Shown here one piece after another: positions 54,331-62,113 of a stretch of 64,000 nucleotides of DNA; positions within the stretch are counted from its first letter, which is position 1; each line of letters opens with the position of its first letter. The DNA is from Pacificitalea sp040119125 (lineage in GTDB: Bacteria; Pseudomonadota; Alphaproteobacteria; Rhodobacterales; Rhodobacteraceae): the NCBI GenBank assembly GCA_040119125.1, contig JBEDTR010000017.1, positions 1 to 64,000 of the forward strand, given 5' to 3'. The position numbers and the translations under genes were made by a program. The notes under the pieces were generated by a model. The model saw only the letters and a list, made by a program, of their open reading frames with translations. It was not told the DNA's origin and ran no database searches.

Positions 54331-54513
54331 TTGCAGGGTGGAAAAGCGCTACTTACCAATATGACCAAGTTGGCCGCCCCCTACCCTGCGCAGCAGTTCA
54401 AGGAGTTCGGATATCACGTGGTGATCTGGCCCGTGTGGTCCTTCCGGGTGGCGAACCGCCGGATTGCTGGCATCGAAGCCTGCGCCAAGGCAGGCTCCGA
54501 TCTTTACTTGTGA
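54331..54513 (+). pseudogene. Fragment of isocitrate-lyase/PEP-mutase family (methylisocitrate-lyase-like)
   Basis: About 30 residues (LLTNMTKLAAPYPAQQFKEF and then GYHVVIWPVWSFRVAN) match the C-terminal core of PrpB-like lyases, where NMTEFG and GYxxVIYPVSxxRxA are conserved. No start, catalytic loop or rest of the gene is present. It is a remnant lying between the TetR gene and the flavin reductase, a sign of past rearrangement. Confidence 0.55.
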
Positions 54514-54518
54514 TGGGC

Positions 54519-55013
54519 TCAGGCCGCATGGGCGCTGACGCCGCCGAATTGGCCGGCGTGATGCAGCAATGGCCGGGCTGCAAGGCTGTGCGCGGCATGC
54601 CGGACCGCGCCGATCAGCAACACATGGTCGCCGGCCTCGACCGTCTGGGCCACATCCGTCACCAGCACCGCTGCCGCACCCCGCAAGACCGGCAGGCCGT
54701 GCCGGTCCTCGAACAGATCGCTCAGTGCCGCATCGGGCCGCCCGGCGAAATGCATGGCGTGCGCCCGCATGTCCTCGGCCAGGATGTTGACCGCATAGCG
54801 GCCCGAAGCGCGCAGCTTTGGCAGCATCCGCGCCCCGCGTCCCACGGAAATGCACACCAGCGGCGGGTCGAGCGAAACCGACATGAAGGCGCTGACGGTC
54901 ATGCCGTGATCGCCCTCGGGCGTGCGGGTGGTGACGACCGTCACGCCGGTGGCGAAACGGCCGCAACAGTCGCGCAGCGCCTTGAGATCGATATCCGGGG
55001 TCGTGGTGGTCAT
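54519..55013 (-). CDS. Flavin reductase-like domain protein of the MesD module
   Basis: A 164-residue FMN-binding split-barrel flavin reductase (HpaC/ActVB type), with FATGVTVVTTRTPEGDHGMTVSAFMSVSLDPPLV (in parts) and GRYAVNIL. Start 55013 overlaps the MesD stop as ATGA. Flavin reductases of this type have been noted with the oxygen-requiring MesD methionine synthases, which would need reduced flavin or a similar donor; this pairing is from family knowledge. Confidence 0.85.
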   Translation of the reverse strand: MTTTTPDIDLKALRDCCGRFATGVTVVTTRTPEGDHGMTVSAFMSVSLDPPLVCISVGRGARMLPKLRASGRYAVNILAEDMRAHAMHFAGRPDAALSDLFEDRHGLPVLRGAAAVLVTDVAQTVEAGDHVLLIGAVRHAAHSLAARPLLHHAGQFGGVSAHAA

Positions 55014-56050
55014 GCCGCGACAGAGGCTCCCAGTTCGCGGCGGATGATCTCGGCCCCCGCGCTCAGCGCCTCGAGCTTGCCGCGCGCGACCTGACGCGAC
55101 AGGGGCGTCATGCCGCAATTGGTGCAGGGATAGAGCTTATCCGCATCCACGAACTGCAGCGCCTTGCGCAGGGTGGCGGCGACCTCTTCGGGTGTCTCGA
55201 TCGTGTTGGTGGCCACGTCGATGGCGCCGACCATGACCTTCTTGCCGCGCAGCAGTTCGATCAGCTCCATCGGAACCTGCGAGTTGTGGCATTCGAGCGA
55301 AATCAGATCGACGCTCGATTGCTGGATAGCGGGGAAGATCATTTCGTACTGCCGCCATTCCGAGCCGAGCGTCGCCTTCCAGTCGGTATTCGCCTTGATG
55401 CCGTATCCATAGCAGACGTGAACGGCCTTCTGGCATTTCAGCCCTTCCATCGCCCGTTCCAGCGTCGCCATGCCCCAGGCGTTCACCTCGTCGAAAAAGA
55501 CGTTGAAGGCAGGTTCGTCAAATTGGACGATGTCGACCCCCGCTGCCTCCAGCTCTTTTGCCTCTTCGTTGAGAAGCTTAGCGAATTCCCAAGCCAATTC
55601 TTCGCGGCTTCGGTAGTGCGCGTCATAGAGCGTGTCGATCATGGTCATCGGCCCGGGCAGCGCCCATTTAATCGGGGCATCGGTCTGGGCGCGCAGGAAC
55701 TTTGCATCCTCGACAAAGACCGAGCGGGGGCGGGACACGGCGCTGACCACTGTCGGCACGCTGGCGTCGTAGCGGTCACGGATGCGCACGGTCTCGCGCT
55801 TCTCGAAGTCGACGCCTTCCAGTCCTTCGATAAACGTGGTGACGAAATGCTGGCGGGTCTGTTCACCATCGCTGATGATGTCGATGCCCGCGCCATTTTG
55901 TTCGCCAAGGGTTACGCGCAGCGCATCTTGCTTCGCCTGCGTCAGTGCCTCGCCTTCGACCTTCCACGGCGACCAGAGCTTTTCTGGCTCGGCCAGCCAG
56001 GAGGGTTTCGGCAAACTGCCGGCGGTGGAGGTAGGGAGCAGTTTGGTCAT
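55010..56050 (-). CDS. mesD: Folate-independent methionine synthase MesD (MetE C-terminal-like)
   Basis: A 346-residue protein corresponding to the catalytic C-terminal half of MetE, lacking the folate-binding N-terminal half. It has the zinc-binding histidine in SLECHNSQ, the cysteine in CTNCGMTPLSRQVA near residue 310, and DGEQTRQHFVT. The start (MTKLLPTSTAGSLPKPSW) matches known MesD proteins; a second ATG at 56065 is possible. With DUF1852 next door this is the MesD-MesX pair reported to make methionine in an oxygen-dependent, folate-independent way; the methyl donor is not known. Confidence 0.88.
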   Translation of the reverse strand: MTKLLPTSTAGSLPKPSWLAEPEKLWSPWKVEGEALTQAKQDALRVTLGEQNGAGIDIISDGEQTRQHFVTTFIEGLEGVDFEKRETVRIRDRYDASVPTVVSAVSRPRSVFVEDAKFLRAQTDAPIKWALPGPMTMIDTLYDAHYRSREELAWEFAKLLNEEAKELEAAGVDIVQFDEPAFNVFFDEVNAWGMATLERAMEGLKCQKAVHVCYGYGIKANTDWKATLGSEWRQYEMIFPAIQQSSVDLISLECHNSQVPMELIELLRGKKVMVGAIDVATNTIETPEEVAATLRKALQFVDADKLYPCTNCGMTPLSRQVARGKLEALSAGAEIIRRELGASVAA

Positions 56051-56087
56051 GGTGATGTCTTTCATGGTCTGTGACTTCGTTTCTGGA

Positions 56088-57065
56088 TCAGGCGGCGAAT
56101 TGGGCGGACCATTCGGTCAACCGGGCGCGGTGCCGCGTGATGAAGGCTTCCTCGGCAAATCGGCCTTGCTCGGCCGCCAGACTCGCGCGTTCCTCACGGT
56201 CGTAGACAACGCGGGTCGGCGAGAAATCCTGATGTTTCAGGCTGGGCTGGTAGGTCTGGCCCGCCACGGAATTGGCGTTGTAGATCTCGGGTCGGTAGAT
56301 CTTCTGGAAGGCCTCCATCGTGGAGATGGTGCCGATCAGCTCAAGGTTGGTGTAATCATTCAGCAGATCGCCAGCGTGGTAGAACGCCAGCGGCGCAACG
56401 CTGTTAGCTGGCATGAAATAGCGCACCTGTAGGCCCATCTTTCCGAAATACTGCTCGGTCAGGGACGCCCCGCTGGGGACATACTCGACACCAAGCACGG
56501 GATGGACATTCGCGGTGCGCTCGTAACTTTTGGTTTCCGATACGCTCAGGCAGATCACCGGCGGTTTGCGGAACCGCGCCCTGAAGGCACCCGAGGCGAC
56601 GAAGGCCTTGAAGATCTTGCCATGCAACTCGCCAAAACCGTCCGGCAGGCTGAAGCTGTCGCGGTCTTTGTTATGCTCGGGCAACACCACGCTGAAATCG
56701 TAGTCGCGCACAAAGGATGAGAAATTGTTGCCGACGAGCCCCGGCGTGCGGGTGCCGGTCCTGCGGTCAACGATCGTGGTCTGGAGAACTTCGATCGCGG
56801 GGAAGGCGTCGCCGCTGCCGTCCAAGTCCAGATCGACAGAGATGATGTCCAGCTCGACCGCGTAGCGATCACCCTGCGGGTTGTCCCAATTGGCCAGGTC
56901 GTTGAACCGGTTGTCGATCATGCGCAGCGCGTTCGCCAGGTTTTGCTGCCGATGCTCGCCACGCGCAAGATTGGCAAAATTCGTGGTCAGCCGTGTGCCA
57001 TTCTCGGGCATGTAGGTTTCATCGAACCGAAGGCTGTTGATCTGGAATGCGAAGGGCTCGGTCAT
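56088..57065 (-). CDS. mesX: MesX (DUF1852), partner of MesD
   Basis: A 325-residue member of DUF1852, found almost always beside MesD and needed for its activity. It starts FAFQINSLRFDETYMPENGTRLTTNFANLARGEHRQQNL (quoted by region, residues about 5-43). No known cofactor motif is visible. ATG at 57065 has GGAG about 12 bases upstream. It leads the three-gene operon with MesD and the flavin reductase. Confidence 0.88.
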   Translation of the reverse strand: MTEPFAFQINSLRFDETYMPENGTRLTTNFANLARGEHRQQNLANALRMIDNRFNDLANWDNPQGDRYAVELDIISVDLDLDGSGDAFPAIEVLQTTIVDRRTGTRTPGLVGNNFSSFVRDYDFSVVLPEHNKDRDSFSLPDGFGELHGKIFKAFVASGAFRARFRKPPVICLSVSETKSYERTANVHPVLGVEYVPSGASLTEQYFGKMGLQVRYFMPANSVAPLAFYHAGDLLNDYTNLELIGTISTMEAFQKIYRPEIYNANSVAGQTYQPSLKHQDFSPTRVVYDREERASLAAEQGRFAEEAFITRHRARLTEWSAQFAA

Positions 57066-57191
57066 GGCGGTCCGGTCTCCTGTCAGTGGTCATGAAGCCA
57101 GTGGCAAAGGGCGGGCTACCCCAGCACGTTTGGCGATGCCTCCTTCTGCAGCAGACAAACCATGAATAAAAATGACTTTATATCGGACTGC

Positions 57192-57208
57192 CATGACTGA
57201 CTGTCATG
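57192..57208. promoter_or_regulatory. Inverted repeat upstream of mesX
   Basis: CATGAC, five bases, GTCATG: a perfect 6-bp inverted repeat in the 185-base gap between the LysR gene and mesX, about 127 bases upstream of the mesX start. The spacing is typical for LysR-type operators. Confidence 0.5.
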
Positions 57209-57250
57209 TATGGAGAAGCTGGGTGCGGGGCCGATGCAACGGACATGCCG

Positions 57251-58123
57251 TCAGATTTCGACGGTCTCCGCCAGCTGCATGAAACCGTCGAGATAGCTTG
57301 GCAATTCCCCGGTCCGGTAGCCCAGATGGATGGACTTGGGGATGCCGGACCCGATCCGCACGCCGGTCACACCTTGGGCGTTCCGTAGCAGCCAGTCGGG
57401 CGTGGCACTGACTGCGCGTCCCGATGCCACCAGCCGCAGCATTAGGTCGGTTGTCTCGATCGTGCGATGCCTTCGCGGCAGGGCGTGCGCAGGCACGAGG
57501 AATTGCGTGTAGATATCCAGCCTTTCGCGCGCGACGGGATAGGTGATGAGCGTCTCACCCGCCATATCGGATGGCGTGACCTGTCGCCTCTTGGCCAGCG
57601 GGTGATCATGGGCGACGGCCAGAACCAGCTCGTAGTTGAACACGGGCCGGTATTCGAGCCCTGGACGTCTGACCGGATCGGGGGTGACAAGCAGGTCGAT
57701 TTCGTGCCCCAGCAGCGCCGCGAGCCCACCGAACTGAAAAGCCGAGGTCACATCCAGATCGACATCTGGCCATGCGGCGAGAAACGGATCGACGATCCGC
57801 ATCAGCCAGTCTTGGCAGGGGTGGCACTCCATCCCCACCCGAAGCGCACCACGCCGTCCGCGTGCGTAGTCCTCCAGCACCGTGGTGCCGTGTTCGAGTT
57901 GCGGCAGCACCCGGCCAGCCAGCCCCAGCAGGTAATCCCCTGTCGGCGTAAGCCGCAGCTTGCGCCCTTCCCGCTCCCATAGCTTCACACCGTGCCGCTC
58001 TTCGAAGCGGCGGATGGCATGGCTGACGGCAGATTGGGTTAGGTTCAGCTGATCCGCGGCGTCGGTCAAACTGCCGGTCCGTTCGATTTCGCGTAAAATG
58101 ACAAGAGGCTGAGTGTCGATCAT
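57251..58123 (-). CDS. LysR-family regulator, MetR-like
   Basis: A 290-residue LysR regulator: winged helix in residues 1-65 (LREIERTGSLTDAADQLNLTQSAVSHAIRRFEERHG, by region). The start MIDTQPLVILREIERTGSL at 58123 is the family pattern of MetR, the homocysteine-responsive activator of methionine genes. It precedes the MesX-MesD-flavin reductase genes on the same strand and has a MetR-type site in its own promoter. So it likely controls the module. Confidence 0.86.
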   Translation of the reverse strand: MIDTQPLVILREIERTGSLTDAADQLNLTQSAVSHAIRRFEERHGVKLWEREGRKLRLTPTGDYLLGLAGRVLPQLEHGTTVLEDYARGRRGALRVGMECHPCQDWLMRIVDPFLAAWPDVDLDVTSAFQFGGLAALLGHEIDLLVTPDPVRRPGLEYRPVFNYELVLAVAHDHPLAKRRQVTPSDMAGETLITYPVARERLDIYTQFLVPAHALPRRHRTIETTDLMLRLVASGRAVSATPDWLLRNAQGVTGVRIGSGIPKSIHLGYRTGELPSYLDGFMQLAETVEI

Positions 58124-58133
58124 GAGGCTTGAC

Positions 58134-58146
58134 TGAATTTCATTCA
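58134..58146. promoter_or_regulatory. MetR-type operator upstream of lysR
   Basis: TGAATTTCATTCA fits the MetR consensus TGAA-N5-TTCA exactly. It lies 11 bases upstream of the regulator's start codon, so self-control is likely. Confidence 0.65.
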
Positions 58147-58168
58147 ATCGTTCCCTAGCTGAGATCAT

Positions 58169-58548
58169 ATGTCATGGACAAGACGGCAGCCCTATCAAAT
58201 CTGGCAGGGTATTTCCTTCAGTCTCGTTCGGGGGGCCGGGAAACAGGAACCTTTCACCGCACGCCCATGACCTCCAGCAGGAGCCCTAGATCAGCCAAGG
58301 TTTCGGCGGGGCGCACGCGCGCAAGCGATGCGGAGATCCGAGCTGTGACGCGCCAGTCCGCTGAAACGGTGGCCTATGATCGCCGCAAGGCCAGCCGCCG
58401 CACCCTGTCGAGGGCGGCTCAGGAGCGGAAAAAATGCATCGGGACCAACCCGGCATAAAGTGCCAACCTGCGACAGCGAAGTGTGACAGGCCCTCAAAAG
58501 GGAGTGGTGCGGGAACAGGCGCTATAGGAAAAACGCAACAAAATCAGT
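58169..58548. other. Intergenic gap between LysR gene and tRNA-Leu
   Basis: About 380 bases. A 94-codon frame at 58174 has an Arg/Ser-rich product of unlikely composition. The last 45 bases, starting about 58508, are the flank shared with the degenerate tRNA copy at 46825. No other gene or signal is seen. Confidence 0.5.
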
Positions 58549-58632
58549 TGGTACCCGAGGCCGGACTCGAACCGGCACGCCTTGCGGCGGGGGATTTTGA
58601 ATCCCCTGCGTCTACCATTCCGCCACTCGGGC
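58549..58632 (-). tRNA. tRNA-Leu (anticodon CAA)
   Basis: On the minus strand the gene starts GCCCGAGTGGCGGAATGG and ends GCCTCGGGTACCA, with the CCA encoded. The acceptor pairs GCCCGAG with CTCGGGT (one G-T wobble). The anticodon loop is TTCAAAA on a GGGGA/TCCCC stem, giving anticodon CAA, and a short variable arm and TTCGAGT T-loop follow. It appears intact. Its 3' end points towards the degenerate copy at 46.8 kb. Confidence 0.93.
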
Positions 58633-58727
58633 CGGGGGTCATTCCCGGTTGAGCGCCGATTCCCGCGGCAGAGAGTTAGCAAGCCCTGCGCCCCGGTGAA
58701 AGAGGAATGTCGCGCCTCTTTCGTCCT

Positions 58728-59591
58728 TCACAAACTTTGCGCGCTGAACGTATCACATTGCGACAGATTTCCGGTCTCATAGCCGCGTGCAAACCAGCGC
58801 TGACGTTGATCGGCGGTCCCATGGGTAAAGGTATGCGGTTGCGGCACGCGGCCCGCATTACGTTGCAGGACATCATCGCCGATCTGGCGCGCGGCATTCA
58901 ACGCCTCGTCAATATCGCCCGGTTCGAGAGAGCCGAAACGCGCCTCGGCCTGTCGCGCCCACAGGCCGGAAAAACAATCCGCCTGTAGCTCAATCATGAC
59001 GCTGATCTGGTTCGACTGTGCCTCGCTCGCGTTTGCACGGGCCCGGTTGGCCTCCGGCAGAATACCCAATTCGTTTTGAACATGATGGGCGATCTCATGG
59101 GCCACGACATAGGCGGCAGCGAAATCTCCGTCCGCGCCAAGCCGGTCGCGCATCGTCGCGAAAAACGCGGTGTCGAGATAGGCTTTTTCATCTGCGGGGC
59201 AGTAAAATGGGCCAGTCGCGCCCGAGGCCCCACCGCAGGGCGATGTGGTGCGCTGTGAGAAAAGAACCATCACCGGCGCATCGTAGCTGCGGCCCAGCTG
59301 ACTGTCGAAAATTGCGGTCCAGACTTCTTCGGTATCGGCAAGTGTGACGGAAACGAATTCGCCGGCGGCTTGTTCTTGTGCGGTCAGTTCGCGGGTCTGG
59401 GTGGTCTGGCTTCCCCCACCGAACCCATCGTCGAGCAGGGGCGTGACGTCGATCCCGAGGAAATATCCAATTGCCAGCACCGCCAGGACACCGACACCGC
59501 CAACGCCTCCCACACGCAGGCCGCCGCCACCACTGGACCGGCCACGCCGATCCTCGATATTGCGGCTTCCCCGCCGTCCACGCCATTTCAT
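58728..59591 (-). CDS. Neutral zinc metallopeptidase, YpfJ family
   Basis: A 287-residue protein with an N-terminal basic region and one membrane helix (GGVGGVGVLAVLAIGYFLG, about residues 30-50). The zinc motif is HEIAHH in VVAHEIAHHVQNELG (about residue 165) and GTADQRQRWF lies near the end. The family is of unknown physiological role. Length fits. It overlaps nothing and faces leftward towards the tRNA. Confidence 0.9.
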   Translation of the reverse strand: MKWRGRRGSRNIEDRRGRSSGGGGLRVGGVGGVGVLAVLAIGYFLGIDVTPLLDDGFGGGSQTTQTRELTAQEQAAGEFVSVTLADTEEVWTAIFDSQLGRSYDAPVMVLFSQRTTSPCGGASGATGPFYCPADEKAYLDTAFFATMRDRLGADGDFAAAYVVAHEIAHHVQNELGILPEANRARANASEAQSNQISVMIELQADCFSGLWARQAEARFGSLEPGDIDEALNAARQIGDDVLQRNAGRVPQPHTFTHGTADQRQRWFARGYETGNLSQCDTFSAQSL

Positions 59592-59725
59592 CTGTCGTCA
59601 CGATCCTTTGTTCAGCCCGCGTTTCGGCGATCCCCACGCGGGTCTGTGATCTCCGCGCTGGCATCATCGCTTGACCCCGCGGGCGCTGCGTGGTGCATGG
59701 CCGCAAAACGCCTTGAGGCTTGAAC

Positions 59726-60304
59726 ATGTTCCGCCCCCTTTATGACTGGACCCTGGCGCAGGCCGGGCACCGCCACGCGCTCTGGGTTCTGGCGGCCATT
59801 TCATTCATCGAAAGTTCGGTGTTTCCGATCCCCCCCGATGTGCTGATGATCCCGATGATCATCGCCCGCCGCGACCGCGCGTTCCTGATTGCGGCGGTGG
59901 CGACTGTGGCCTCCGTGCTGGGCGGGATGCTGGGCTATGGAATCGGCATGTTCGCCTTTGACACAGTCGGCCAGCCGATCCTTGCATCGCTGGGCAAGGC
60001 CGACGCGATGGCCGAATTTGCCACCCGGTTCAACGATCACGGCTTCTGGGCGGTGCTGATCGCGGGGCTGACGCCGTTTCCCTACAAGGTCATCACCATC
60101 ATGTCCGGCGTGACCGCGATGCCGCTCGCCACTTTTGTCGTGACGTCCATCGTGGCACGGGCGCTGCGGTTTTTCATCGTCGCGGCGCTTTTGTGGAAAT
60201 TCGGCCCGCCCGTGCGCGACTTTATCGAGCGGCGGCTGGGCCTAATGATCACCCTGTTCCTGACGATCTTGATCGCGGGCTTCGTCGCAGTGAGGTTCCT
60301 ATGA
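59726..60304 (+). CDS. YqaA/DedA-type membrane protein (SNARE-associated domain)
   Basis: A 192-residue inner-membrane protein related to DedA/VTT. It has the ISFIESSVFPIPPDVLMIPM start and the GLTPFPYKVITIMSGVTAMP re-entrant block. Bacterial relatives are lipid scramblases or undecaprenyl-phosphate recycling factors. ATG at 59726 follows GAGG; the ORF can also start three residues before with TTG. Its stop overlaps the dsbB start (ATGA). Confidence 0.87.
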   Translation: MFRPLYDWTLAQAGHRHALWVLAAISFIESSVFPIPPDVLMIPMIIARRDRAFLIAAVATVASVLGGMLGYGIGMFAFDTVGQPILASLGKADAMAEFATRFNDHGFWAVLIAGLTPFPYKVITIMSGVTAMPLATFVVTSIVARALRFFIVAALLWKFGPPVRDFIERRLGLMITLFLTILIAGFVAVRFL

Positions 60305-60780
60305 CGCGCAAATTCTCCGTTCTCATCGCCACCGCCGGATCGGCCTTGCTGCTGGCCGGGGCATGGACGTTTCAGGCGTTGGGCTATCTGCCCTGCGCGA
60401 TGTGCTATTGGCAGCGCTGGCCGCATATGGCGGCGGTCGCCATCGGCATCGCGGCCCTGCTCATCGGCGTGCGAAGCGGCGCGGGGCGGACACTTGCATG
60501 GTTGGGCGCAGTCGCGGCGGCGATCACCTCCGGCATCGGCATGTTTCACGCGGGCGTCGAGAAAAAGTGGTGGCCCGGCCCGTCATCATGCACCGGATCG
60601 GGTCAGGATCTTGGCACGCTCAGCGGGGCCGACCTGCTGGCCACCGACAGCGCGCCGCGCCTGATCATGTGCGATCAGGTCAGCTGGGAAATGCTGGGCC
60701 TCTCCATGGCGGGCTGGAACGCGTTGTTTTCGCTGATCCTTGTCGGCGTATGGGTCTACGCAGCCACGCGCCGAACCTGA
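60301..60780 (+). CDS. dsbB: Disulfide bond formation protein B
   Basis: A 159-residue quinone reductase that reoxidises DsbA. Four helices are visible; the first cysteine pair is CAMC (about residues 32-35) in PCAMCYWQRWP. The second pair is in SSCTG and LIMCDQ, in the long periplasmic loop. It is coupled to the upstream DedA-like gene. Confidence 0.9.
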   Translation: MTRKFSVLIATAGSALLLAGAWTFQALGYLPCAMCYWQRWPHMAAVAIGIAALLIGVRSGAGRTLAWLGAVAAAITSGIGMFHAGVEKKWWPGPSSCTGSGQDLGTLSGADLLATDSAPRLIMCDQVSWEMLGLSMAGWNALFSLILVGVWVYAATRRT

Positions 60781-60789
60781 GCCCGGCAT

Positions 60790-61689
60790 TCACGGCCACG
60801 CCGCGAAGGAGCCATCTGCCGCCCCGTCACGTTTGATGATGGAGCGGCGCAGCCTGCCCGGTGACATGCCCTCCATTCGGGTGAAGAACCGGTTGAAATA
60901 GGCAGGATCGGCAAAGCCCAGCCGAAACGCCACCTGCGACACCTGCATCTGCGAGCCCAGCAGCAATTCGCGCGCATCGCGGTGCAGTTCACGGTGGATA
61001 TAGGCCTGTGGCGAATGGCCCGTCGCGGCGCGGCAGATCCGCCCCAGACGGTCGCGGCCAATCTCAAGCCGACGGCAATAATCCTCCACCGTCCAGTGAT
61101 CGCGGCAATGCAGCCCGACCAGCAGCACAAAGCGGTCGGCAAGGCTGCGATCCGCGGTGCCTGCCGCGATATTCTGCTTGCGCGCCAGCCGCCACAGCCG
61201 GATCAGAACCAGCGTCAGCTGATGCTCTATCGCAGCCAGATGCCCCGGCTCGGCTGCGTGCAATTCGCCCCGTATCTCGGCCAGCGCAAGGCTCAGCTGC
61301 CGCCGTAGCGCCGCATCGGTCAGGGGCAGGACAAGGATTTGACCCAGCATACGCCGTAACTCATCCCCGAATGCCCTTGTCGGCACGGCGCGCGCCAACA
61401 CGGTTTCGGGCAGCTCAAGAAGCTCGCCACTGCTGCCGGGGCCAAGGGTCAGCTTCTGCGCCGCGGCTGAAGGCAGCCAGATCAGCCGTGGTGCATCCAG
61501 TTCGCGTGCTTCTCCGCCGCTCACAATCTCACAGATACCGGTTTCGGCAACCATCAGATACCCCCGCTCCGCTCGCAGCCCGAACGCCCGCGTTTGCAGG
61601 CCCGGCCGCAGCTCATGCGCCACCGGCAGATGCCGGCGCGGCGTTCGTATGAGAGGTGTCACCTGCAAGGAAAGTCCTCCAATCAGCAT
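60790..61689 (-). CDS. AraC-family transcriptional regulator
   Basis: A 299-residue regulator, with a cupin-like N-terminal sensing domain and a C-terminal AraC double helix-turn-helix (VEDYCRRLEIGRDRLGRICRAATGHSP, then VAFRLGFADPAYFNRFFTRMEGMSPGRLR, by region). I chose ATG at 61689; the longer frame to 61788 is not supported. It is divergent from the aldehyde dehydrogenase/TRAP genes, likely activating them. The N-terminal domain and the target genes fit aromatic or hydroxylated substrates, as in the HpaA/PobC-like group. Confidence 0.85.
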   Translation of the reverse strand: MLIGGLSLQVTPLIRTPRRHLPVAHELRPGLQTRAFGLRAERGYLMVAETGICEIVSGGEARELDAPRLIWLPSAAAQKLTLGPGSSGELLELPETVLARAVPTRAFGDELRRMLGQILVLPLTDAALRRQLSLALAEIRGELHAAEPGHLAAIEHQLTLVLIRLWRLARKQNIAAGTADRSLADRFVLLVGLHCRDHWTVEDYCRRLEIGRDRLGRICRAATGHSPQAYIHRELHRDARELLLGSQMQVSQVAFRLGFADPAYFNRFFTRMEGMSPGRLRRSIIKRDGAADGSFAAWP

Positions 61690-61839
61690 CCGCTTTGCGG
61701 AATCAGTGCAATTTCTAGCAACATCCGTGCATTTTCGCATCCTCTTTCCTCGGGTAGCGTCACTCCACTGACCCTTGCCCGATGTCATCCGGGCCGCTGT
61801 GGGGAGAACAGCGCACAGGGTCTATGACGGGAGGACATC

Positions 61840-61908
61840 ATGATCGGCATTAGCAAACGCACGGCGTCCCATCAGGTATGCCCGCAGGGATTCCCGTCGC
61901 TGACGTGA
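61840..61908 (+). CDS. Possible 22-codon leader ORF before aldehyde dehydrogenase
   Basis: A 22-codon frame, MIGISKRTASHQVCPQGFP followed by three residues and a stop. It has GGGAGG nine bases upstream of the ATG, a near-ideal ribosome site. The gap from 61690 to 62113 is otherwise empty. It could be a leader peptide, a remnant, or chance. No homologue is recognised. Confidence 0.25.
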   Translation: MIGISKRTASHQVCPQGFPSLT

Positions 61909-62113
61909 CAGGGATCGCGCGTGGTCGGCAACGTCGCGATAGGCTTGGCCCCTGCGTGGCGCGGCGAACGCCCGTGAAACCGTCTACCCCGTTTAGGACG
62001 AGAACTCCCCGATCCCGGCAGGCGCTGCAACGGGATGAGACATTCAGAGGTGCGGGCGGCGCAACAGCGCCAGCAGCACTGTGAGCATGAAATGAAGAAC
62101 GGAGGTTAATTCC

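Noticed and set aside
58174..58458. 94-codon plus-strand frame next to the LysR gene
   Set aside because: Arg/Ser-rich chance product without a ribosome site or recognisable domain.
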